A stretch of DNA of 64,000 nt from Akkermansiaceae bacterium. GTDB lineage: Bacteria; Verrucomicrobiota; Verrucomicrobiia; Verrucomicrobiales; Akkermansiaceae. Each line of letters starts with the position of its first letter. Position 1 is the stretch's first letter. A model generated the notes under the pieces. The model saw nothing but the letters and a program-made list of their open reading frames with translations. It was not told where the DNA came from and searched no databases. Below are positions 37,900 to 45,823 of the stretch, one piece after another. The stretch lies in contig JAIPKB010000001.1 of the NCBI GenBank assembly GCA_021733795.1, forward strand, positions 22,052 to 86,051, written 5' to 3'. The translations under genes were made by a program, and so were the position numbers.

Positions 37900-39421
37900 C
37901 GGCCGGTTCCTCCTTGCGTGACGGCGGGTGACTCTCCGCCTCCGGTTGGGGTTCCTTCAGATAGATCAGGGTCACGAGTTCCTCGACCTCCACCTCGATC
38001 ACCGCAGCGAAACCCATGATCCGGTTTTTCAGGACGTAAAACACCGCGATGCAGGGCACCGCGATGATCAGGCCGGCGGCGGTGGTGATCAGCGCCTTGG
38101 AGATCGAATCGGAGAGAATGGCGGCACCGCCCTCGTCACCATAGAGCGCCACCAACCCGAAGGCCTCGACCATGCCGATGATGGTGCCCAGCAGCCCCAA
38201 CAATGGCGACAGCGAGGCGATCACCGAGAGCGGATAGATCCGGCTCAGGTGGCCGCGGATATCCCGTCCTGCGATATCGCCCGCCGACTGGGTGACGATC
38301 TGCATGCCCGCGTGGCGGTGTTTCAGGATGAACTTCAGCGCCTCGCCGAGCGTGGACGGATACTCATCGCACTTGCGGATCGCCTCCTCGAACCCGCCGC
38401 GGGCCGAGAGTTCCCGGACCGCCCGGCGCAACGGCACCGGCGCCATGCGGTCGGCGCGCACCGTCAGCAGGCGTTGGATCGCGATCACCATGGCGGCAAG
38501 CCCGGCGAAATACAATGGATACATCATCCATCCGCCGGCTTTGATCTGCGCGCCCCAGTCGATATCCACCGAGGGTTTCGCGGTCTTGTCGGACACCACC
38601 ACACCGCCGCCCGCATTGGGCGGGGCAGGATTCGCCACCTCAACGGCATCCGTCACCTTTGCCTGCAGAACGGGTGCGGCGGGCTTGAATCCTGCCAGGT
38701 CCTTGGCAAAGGCGATCGCATCGATTCCCGCATCGCGGCTGCCCACAGTCAGCGTGATGCCGGTGATGGTGAAATCCCCGAAATCCTTCCACAGGTCGCT
38801 GGTCACCGTTTGCCAACCGCCGCCGAGCGCATCCGAAACCCGCAGCGCGGGTCCGCCGGCCGGGTCGGGCTCGCCGCCCTCGAAGCGGTAATTGTAGCGT
38901 TTGCCCTGTTGATGTTCGCCGTCCTGCGCGGGATCGCGGTCAAGCTGCAGCGAGATCGGCCCGCTCCCCCACTTGCGCCACGCGAAGGAAATATATCGAT
39001 ATTCATTCTCACCGGGATGCTCGCGAATCGGGATGGACAGCCCGGTGATCGCAAGCGGAGTGTCTTTGGACTGCAAATAGAGCCAGGTCGAGCTATGATA
39101 ACCATCGTCGCTGCGAATCGACCTCTCCGAAGGGGTGGATGGCTGCCAATTCAGCCCTTGCGCGAGCTGTTCGTCGTAGACATCGAGCCTGCCGGGTTCA
39201 TTGTTAGTCGCCTGGGCGCCGGTGGGTGGTGCCAAGCTGATCGCGATCAAAGCCAGTCCCAGCCCACTCCAAACGCGGCTTGTGACTCGATGGCCCAACA
39301 AATGGGACAACGAATGCCCCAGAGGATAATCTTGGCGCGCACGGCGATTTCGGTTCCCGTCACCTGGGCGCCGGATGATGATGTTTGCAATGGGGTGGAT
39401 TCTGTTCATGGCGTGGATCAC
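37889..39421 (-). CDS. ExbB/MotA/TolQ-family proton channel with a large N-terminal beta-sandwich-like extracytoplasmic domain
   Basis: C-terminal LSPLLGLLGTIIGMVEAF...SISKALITTAAGLIIAVPCIAVFYVLKNRI; N-terminal ~250 aa with STWLYLQSKDTPLAITGLSIPIREHPGENEYRYISFAWRKWGSGPISLQLDRD. Confidence 0.88.
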   Translation of the reverse strand: MIHAMNRIHPIANIIIRRPGDGNRNRRARQDYPLGHSLSHLLGHRVTSRVWSGLGLALIAISLAPPTGAQATNNEPGRLDVYDEQLAQGLNWQPSTPSERSIRSDDGYHSSTWLYLQSKDTPLAITGLSIPIREHPGENEYRYISFAWRKWGSGPISLQLDRDPAQDGEHQQGKRYNYRFEGGEPDPAGGPALRVSDALGGGWQTVTSDLWKDFGDFTITGITLTVGSRDAGIDAIAFAKDLAGFKPAAPVLQAKVTDAVEVANPAPPNAGGGVVVSDKTAKPSVDIDWGAQIKAGGWMMYPLYFAGLAAMVIAIQRLLTVRADRMAPVPLRRAVRELSARGGFEEAIRKCDEYPSTLGEALKFILKHRHAGMQIVTQSAGDIAGRDIRGHLSRIYPLSVIASLSPLLGLLGTIIGMVEAFGLVALYGDEGGAAILSDSISKALITTAAGLIIAVPCIAVFYVLKNRIMGFAAVIEVEVEELVTLIYLKEPQPEAESHPPSRKEEPADAD

Positions 39422-39583
39422 TTGGGAGCGTGATAGTGAATATTCCGTCGGGGTCCGCTGCCCTGCACCTGAGCAAACTCGTTCGAGAGGCCACGACTAC
39501 ACTGAGGATGAATCATTGCAAGAAATAACTTCATGAAATCACAACCTGTTTATTGTGAACTGATTGCAGCTCCGCCAGGAATT

Positions 39584-39615
39584 CCATCATCCCCCACGTT
39601 TGAGGGGGATGGTGG
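39584..39615. terminator. Strong hairpin (possible bidirectional terminator or element end)
   Basis: CCATCATCCCCC-acgtttga-GGGGGATGGTGG (11/12 paired). Confidence 0.4.
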
Positions 39616-39852
39616 GGCGGAACAGGGTGGATGCCTTGGGTTCCATAGGATTTCCCGGCCTCGACACCCTCCTCAACGGCGCAGGGCTCCATGCGGGATG
39701 ATGAGGCTGGCAACCGGCATGCGGCTTTGGGCGACCGCCCAGGTATCGTAGCCGGAATCATCGATGCCGACGATCAAGCCGTCTTGGGTTTCCCAATCGG
39801 TGAACCTATCTGCTTCTGTAGTATTTCACAACTTATTGAAATCCAATAATTT

Positions 39853-39886
39853 AAAACGGCCACTTCAGCGGTTCCGAGGCCGTTTT
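39853..39886. terminator. Rho-independent-like terminator hairpin
   Basis: AAAACGGCC-acttcagcggttccga-GGCCGTTTT followed by ggcccc; flanked by an AT-rich segment. Confidence 0.6.
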
Positions 39887-40051
39887 GGCCCCGTGCCCCT
39901 TTTCACCATTGATTTCTAGCGTTTTGCGAACGGGAAAGCATCAGGCTCCGGCTGGCGATTCCGCTCCATGGCTTTCCGGTTTTTGTCCGGGCCCTGCCGC
40001 TGCGGGGGTGGGGCTCGGGGTTCCCGGGAGCTTGCGGCAAGCCTCCGTTGG

Positions 40052-40771
40052 TTAGAGTGGCCTGACCTTGATATTGCGGAACGAGATGGAGCCGTGGTCG
40101 CCTTGGAGGGCGATCGCGCCGGAGCCGGATTTGGCGAATTCAGGCATGCTGGCGAACTTGCTGGCCGCGACCCGTTTCTTGAAGTCTTCGCTGCCGAGGA
40201 CGTATTCGAAGTAGCGGACGCCGTTGATTTCATGGAAGCACTTGTCCGGGCCGATGACCAGGCGGACGTGGTTCCATTGGCCGGCGGGTTTGGTGGCATC
40301 GAGGATCTTGCCGGTGGCGGGGTCGACCGGCGGTTGATAGAGGCCGTAGAGCCATCCGCAGCGTTGCGGGTCGGCGGCTTTCGCGTTGTCCTCGAGTTGG
40401 AATTCCGGGCCGCTGGCCCAGACGGCGCCGCCCTTTTCGGTGACGTGGAAGATGATGCCGCTGTTGCCGCCCTCGGTGATGTTGTAGTCGAGTTGGAGTT
40501 CGAACCAACCGAATTTGGCGGCGTTGACCAGATCGCCGGCGTTTTTCGGGTCGACGCAGACGAGCTGGCCGTCCTTGACCTGCCAGCCGGGACGGATGGT
40601 GGTGGTTTTGAAATTCGACCAGCCTTTGAGGTCGGTGCCGTTGAACAGGAGCTGCCAGCCTGCGGATTTTTCAGCAGCGGTCAGGGTGTTGGGGGCCGCG
40701 GGTTCCGCCGCACCAGCGGTGGCGAGGACGGCGGCGAAGAGGACGGTGGCGATGAGGTTGGTTGGTTTCAT
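40052..40771 (-). CDS. DUF1080 (3-keto-disaccharide hydrolase-like) exported protein
   Basis: GWQLLFNGTDLKGWSNFKTTTIRPGWQVKDGQLVCVDPKNAGDLVNAAKFGWFELQLDYNITEGGNSGIIFHV...NGVRYFEYVLGSEDFKKRVAASKF; signal peptide MKPTNLIATVLFAAVLATAGAA. Confidence 0.92.
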   Translation of the reverse strand: MKPTNLIATVLFAAVLATAGAAEPAAPNTLTAAEKSAGWQLLFNGTDLKGWSNFKTTTIRPGWQVKDGQLVCVDPKNAGDLVNAAKFGWFELQLDYNITEGGNSGIIFHVTEKGGAVWASGPEFQLEDNAKAADPQRCGWLYGLYQPPVDPATGKILDATKPAGQWNHVRLVIGPDKCFHEINGVRYFEYVLGSEDFKKRVAASKFASMPEFAKSGSGAIALQGDHGSISFRNIKVRPL

Positions 40772-41081
40772 GATGTTGTTTGGATGGTTGTTGGATGGAG
40801 ATGGTGGTCTGGCTGGAGATCGGAGGGGGTCAATCAACCGGGAAGCAGGGAGTGGGACATGGCTGGATGAGATTACTGGATGCCGCAACCATTCATTTCA
40901 ACCTTTGCTCAATCCGGGTGGCTCGATGATCCTGATTGCCGCAACGGGTTCGTCCGAACTCACCCGAATAGGAGTGGAGCATTTTCCAGTGCGGGTGCTG
41001 CGGAAGTCGGCTTCCCGCGTTTCAAACGCCAACTGCCGCCCCGCTCGCAGGATGCGAACGAGGCGGCTTTCAAATCACAGC

Positions 41082-44000
41082 TTACTTCAGCGCTTCGAGG
41101 CGACCGAAGAGCTCGGTGTTGGCACCCTTCGGAATCGTGACGGTGATGTCGTCCGGGGCGGCATCGTTTTCGACGATGTCCACTTCGGGGCCACTGCCGG
41201 CGTTGTCCACTCCGATCACCACGTCCGTCCAACCGGCCAGATCCGTGCCGTATTGGAAGAGCAGGCTGATTTCGGCTTCCGATTCATCCGCACGGGTGAA
41301 GCTGAAGACGAGGTTGGCACCGCTGGCATCCAGGGTCGGCAGGATGCCCGGGTCCGAGGCCAGCGGATCGCCACCCAGCACGAACTCAAGCGCATTTGCA
41401 ATGCCATCGTTTTCCGGATCCTGGGTCGGACCGTCGTTGACGCCTGCGGTGAGAAGCTTGGCGGACGCCCAGAGCTGGTATGGGGTGGCGCTGCCGACGA
41501 GGGCGATTTGATTGCCTCCCAGATAATTGTAATCGATCGAGTAGCCGGCTGGCATCCCCGAGGTCGAGGCGAACTCAGCCGGGGTGGCTCCCGTATAGCT
41601 GGCGATGATGACCGTGAGTCCACTGGCGGGGGACAATTCGGTGATGTCCAGTGAGGCGGCGCTCACGTCGAGCGTTCCGTTGGCCACCAGCATATCAGCG
41701 GAGGAACCATCAATCTCGCAGGCATAGGATCCGGAAATCGTGGTGGCTCCCGCAGTGAAGGTGCCGACTGCGGCTGCTCCAGGAGCGATCGCTGCGGAGG
41801 CTTCTACGATCAAGGGGCCTGCGACCGATCCGGTGCCGCCGAGGGCTCCGGCGGAAACCAGAGTCGTTCCGGTGTAGGTGTTGGTGCCCATCAGGCCGAG
41901 GCCGCCGAGGCCGGTCTTGGTGAGACCGCCGCCAAGGGCATCACCGTCGAGCAGTGGCTGACTGATGGCGATGGTTTCACCATTGCTGTCGATGTGGGCA
42001 CCACCGGTCATCACATTGGCCGCGTCGAGGTTGCTCATGAAGTCCAGGTTGGCACCGGGTCCGGCTTGCAGCAGGCCGCCATTGAGGTTGAGCGTGCTGC
42101 TGCCCGAGGTATCGTCACGTTCGGTCACCCGTTTGGTGGTCACGGTGCCGCCGTTGAGGTTGGCCACGGCCACTGCGGTGGTGGTGGGTTCGGTGGTGAG
42201 GTAGAGCGCGTCGCCGGTGATGTTGATCCGGCCGCCATTGACGTTGAGCGTTCCGGTGCCTTGCTCGGCGACCGCGATGGCCCCGTTGGGGCCTTGGGTG
42301 AGGATGCCGCCGTTCATGTTGAAGGTTCCGGTAGCTCCGGGCTGGCGTCCGATGGAGAGCCAGGTCGCCGCATTGAAGGTTCCGTTATCCATGTTGACGG
42401 TGCCGGTGGTTCCACCATTCTTGCCAACAAAGACTTGGTTGTTCGTGGTGACGGTGGCGTTGCCTTGGATGTTGAGCGTGCCATTGGACGTGCCCACATC
42501 ACTGATGTTGAAGTCGCCGCCGTTCTTGGTGAAGGTCGCGTTGTCTTTCACCGTGACGATGCCGGTTCCGTCATTGCCGATGGAGAGCCAGCCGCCGGTC
42601 AGGGTCACGCTGGCGTCGTCCTGGACGGTCAGATTCGCAACGGCGCTGCCATTGAGGGCCATTTGGAACTGGTTCGGCGAGCTGAACGCCGAGGTCCCCG
42701 CGAGGGTCATGTGGGTCGTCGAATCCACTCTCTCGGCAAGCAGGGTCGCGCCATTGTTGACCCACGTGGTGTTGGTCAGCGTGATGATCTGATCGCTATC
42801 GTTGATGCCCGAGTCGCCATCGTATCCGGAGCTGAAGTTGGTGCACTCGATTGCCGAGTCGGTGGCGGTGATGGTGCTGGTGTTCCCGGTGCCGTTGATC
42901 CGGCCCAAGGTGAGCCACCTTGCCACGAAGAGGTCGGTTCCTTGCAGGACCAGGTGACCTCCTGCATCCGGGGTGGAGCCCACCCAAAGTTCGCCATCAA
43001 CGGTGACCGACTGGGTGCCGGTTCCGATCAGCGACAGCGTGCCGTTGGTGATTTCGCTGTTTCCGCCACCCATGAAGTTGGCACCGTCGTTGCTCACGGT
43101 GAAGTTACCCGGGCCGGATTTGAGCAGGCTGCCTGCGGTGCTGTCCATCACGCCGGTGGTGGTCAGATCATTGACCGTGCTGATTCCGCTGTTGTCGCCG
43201 GTGACGGTGAAACCGCGGTCGATGGTGGTGGTGGCTCCGGTGTAGTCGAGCGTGCCACCATTGAAGACGAGGTTCGCCGCGTCATTGGTGGCCGCGCCGA
43301 GCGGGCTTGGCACACCGCCGTCGGTCACGGTGGCGACGCTGGTGATGCCGCCCGAGAGGATGGTGACGCCGGTGTAGTCGTTGGTGGTGTTGATTGCGAG
43401 AGCGCCCGGGTTTTCTTTTTGCAGGCCGGTGGTGCCGGTGATCTTGCCGGTGCCGCTGAGGGTGTAGTCGACGTAATCGCCAGCGAAGGTGACGCCGGAT
43501 CCGCCGGGAGTGACGGTGGTGTTGAGGATCACGTCGCTTAAGCCGGTTACGCGGTCATCGAACATGACCGGGTCGCCGTCGGCATAGGTGGATGCGATTT
43601 CCTGAAGGTCATCCATCCAGTTTTCCTTGGTGGTTTCCCATTCACCGTCCACCGCACCAGTCCAGTAGGCGTCGTTGACGCGGGTGACGTCGAGGGCGAC
43701 CAGGCCGGTTCCGTTGTCGCTGAGAGTGGCTTGAACGCCATCGGGCAGGGTGCCGAGGGCGAAGCTGCCGGTGCCGCTTTTCGGTCCGACGTAGGAAACC
43801 AGCGGGATGATTCCAACGAACGGCCAGGAATCCGCAATATTGACGGTGACAACGCCGTTGAGCGTCGCGGTGCCGGAAAAGTCGAGCGGTGCGTAGAGGG
43901 TGTTGCCGTCAAGGTCACCGAGGTTGATGTCCAGAGTGGTGTCGCCGGTGGTGCCGAAGGTGACGTCCGTGCCAGCGAAAACCTCATCGGTGTTGATCTG

Positions 44001-45632
44001 GGTGACGCCCAGGTCGGTGGCATCCGCGAGGGTGATCGCTCCGGTGGCGGTGGATGCGGTGGTGATCGAGACGCTGCCGCCATCGATGGTGGTGGTGCCG
44101 GCGTAGCTGTTGGCACCCGACAGGTTCAGGTTGCCGCCGCCGGTTTTGACGATCCCGCCGGTGCCCCCGAATACCTGGGGAGCGCCGAGGTTGAAGCCGT
44201 TGCTGTCGAGCAGCAGGCCGCCGGCTTCGATGGTTGCGGTGCCGAAGTAGGCAAGGAATTCGGTGTTGGCGGCCGTGGCGAGGATCTGGGTGCCGTTGAA
44301 GTTGACGGTCGATGTGCCCGGGCCACCGACCAGCTTGCTGGTTTCCAAATTGCCTCCGTCGAAGTTGGCGGTGCCGGTACTGCCGCCCTTTTGAGCCACG
44401 ATGATGTCGTTGGCTAGGAAGGATCCGGTGCCGGAGAGGGTGTAGTCGCAAATGCCCCATTCGGAAATCCAAGTGGTTCCGGTTTGCACGTCGATGACTC
44501 CGCCGGAATGCACGATTGTGGTGGTGGCGCTCGAGCCGAGAAGGCAGTTGCCGCCACCCGTCTTGGTGAAGGTGCCGCCGACCATGTTGAATTCGCCGAT
44601 GCCGCCGCGACCGATGACGATCTCGGCGTTCACGGCGAAGGTGCCAGCGTTCATCGTGAAGGTGCCTTTGTTGGAGCCGCCGCCGGAGGCAACCCAGAAC
44701 TGATCGTTGAGGTTGACGTCGCCGCCATTTAGAATCATTGCACCGGTAGAGTTGTCCTGATCACCGACGATGAAGGCACCGCCGCCGGTCTTGGTGAGGG
44801 TGCCGCCATTCATCGTCAATAGGCCATGACTGCCTCCACGACCGACAACGGTCCAGTTGGTCGTCGTGATTGCGCCGGCATTCAGAGTGAGCGTGCCGTT
44901 GCCGTTGCCGCCTTGGCCGACCCAGAACTCATTGCCGCCAAAGAGGGTGCCGCCATCCATGTTCACGACGCCGGTGCTCTGTTCACCGATGATGAACTGG
45001 CTGTTGCCGTTGAAGGCACCGGACACGAGGTTGAGCGTTCCAGAGCAGCCTGCGCCGTTGTCAGAGCGGCCGATGAAGAGGTTCCACGGCACATTGATTG
45101 AGCCAAGGGTGTTGACGTTAATGGTGCCGACGCCGCCAGCTTGGCTGCCGACCTGCAATTCGCCACCCACATTCATGGTACCGGAGCCTTGGCCGAAGCC
45201 GGTGATGTTGCCACCATCCACCACCGAGGTGTCAGCGAGGTTGTAGACCCCGGTCCCTCCATTGCGTCCCACCACCATCCAGTTGCCGCCACCGGTGTAT
45301 GCGTCACTCGCTTGGTGATCCAGTCTGCCGTTGGTGGCCGCGCCAAGCCCGACGAGGATGTCCTGCGGGGTTTTGGCGAGGTTGCTGGTCGCGATGGTCG
45401 CGATGTTGCCGGTATTGATATTGATAACCGCATTGTCCACAAAGCCGGTTTTTTCTGGAACCCGGCCCAAGCTCCAGTTGGTGGCGTCGTTCCACTCCGT
45501 GCTGGTGGTTCCTGTCCAAAGGTTGTCGGCGGCTTGGCTGGTTGGGGCACCGAAGCAAACGACAATGGCGGTGACAAGGGAGGCTCCAACGGTTTGAGTG
45601 CGGAACTTGGTGGCGTGGTATTTGGATTTCAT
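41082..45632 (-). CDS. Giant exported autotransporter-associated beta-strand-repeat protein
   Basis: Many GTLTLNAGAITTTNWTVVGRGGSHGLLTMNGGTLTKTGGGAFIVG-type repeats; C-terminal PENDGIANALEFVLGGDPLA...NTELFGRLEALK; signal MKSKYHATKFRTQTVGASLVTAIVVCFGAPTSQA. Confidence 0.9.
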   Translation of the reverse strand: MKSKYHATKFRTQTVGASLVTAIVVCFGAPTSQAADNLWTGTTSTEWNDATNWSLGRVPEKTGFVDNAVININTGNIATIATSNLAKTPQDILVGLGAATNGRLDHQASDAYTGGGNWMVVGRNGGTGVYNLADTSVVDGGNITGFGQGSGTMNVGGELQVGSQAGGVGTINVNTLGSINVPWNLFIGRSDNGAGCSGTLNLVSGAFNGNSQFIIGEQSTGVVNMDGGTLFGGNEFWVGQGGNGNGTLTLNAGAITTTNWTVVGRGGSHGLLTMNGGTLTKTGGGAFIVGDQDNSTGAMILNGGDVNLNDQFWVASGGGSNKGTFTMNAGTFAVNAEIVIGRGGIGEFNMVGGTFTKTGGGNCLLGSSATTTIVHSGGVIDVQTGTTWISEWGICDYTLSGTGSFLANDIIVAQKGGSTGTANFDGGNLETSKLVGGPGTSTVNFNGTQILATAANTEFLAYFGTATIEAGGLLLDSNGFNLGAPQVFGGTGGIVKTGGGNLNLSGANSYAGTTTIDGGSVSITTASTATGAITLADATDLGVTQINTDEVFAGTDVTFGTTGDTTLDINLGDLDGNTLYAPLDFSGTATLNGVVTVNIADSWPFVGIIPLVSYVGPKSGTGSFALGTLPDGVQATLSDNGTGLVALDVTRVNDAYWTGAVDGEWETTKENWMDDLQEIASTYADGDPVMFDDRVTGLSDVILNTTVTPGGSGVTFAGDYVDYTLSGTGKITGTTGLQKENPGALAINTTNDYTGVTILSGGITSVATVTDGGVPSPLGAATNDAANLVFNGGTLDYTGATTTIDRGFTVTGDNSGISTVNDLTTTGVMDSTAGSLLKSGPGNFTVSNDGANFMGGGNSEITNGTLSLIGTGTQSVTVDGELWVGSTPDAGGHLVLQGTDLFVARWLTLGRINGTGNTSTITATDSAIECTNFSSGYDGDSGINDSDQIITLTNTTWVNNGATLLAERVDSTTHMTLAGTSAFSSPNQFQMALNGSAVANLTVQDDASVTLTGGWLSIGNDGTGIVTVKDNATFTKNGGDFNISDVGTSNGTLNIQGNATVTTNNQVFVGKNGGTTGTVNMDNGTFNAATWLSIGRQPGATGTFNMNGGILTQGPNGAIAVAEQGTGTLNVNGGRINITGDALYLTTEPTTTAVAVANLNGGTVTTKRVTERDDTSGSSTLNLNGGLLQAGPGANLDFMSNLDAANVMTGGAHIDSNGETIAISQPLLDGDALGGGLTKTGLGGLGLMGTNTYTGTTLVSAGALGGTGSVAGPLIVEASAAIAPGAAAVGTFTAGATTISGSYACEIDGSSADMLVANGTLDVSAASLDITELSPASGLTVIIASYTGATPAEFASTSGMPAGYSIDYNYLGGNQIALVGSATPYQLWASAKLLTAGVNDGPTQDPENDGIANALEFVLGGDPLASDPGILPTLDASGANLVFSFTRADESEAEISLLFQYGTDLAGWTDVVIGVDNAGSGPEVDIVENDAAPDDITVTIPKGANTELFGRLEALK

Positions 45633-45823
45633 GTTGTGGCTTTTTGGGTTCAAAATTACGAAGCATTACAAACGTACTCGGAGCAAAAGAATGCTCCGAG
45701 CATTGAGGAATGCGCCATACGGCCGTGGAACCCGACAGAGGATCTGAAGTTTTTTGGAATTCAGGTGTCGGGAGACTGGCTCCGGACGCTTGGAGTGGGT
45801 TGCCGGCTTGGTCGGGGAGGGAA

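Noticed and set aside
37928-39433. 501-aa plus-strand ORF
   Set aside because: Antisense of the ExbB gene.
41994-43541. 515-aa plus-strand ORF opposite the beta-strand-repeat protein
   Set aside because: Mirror of a GC-rich, repeat-rich CDS; Gly/Val/Asp-biased antisense translation without domains.
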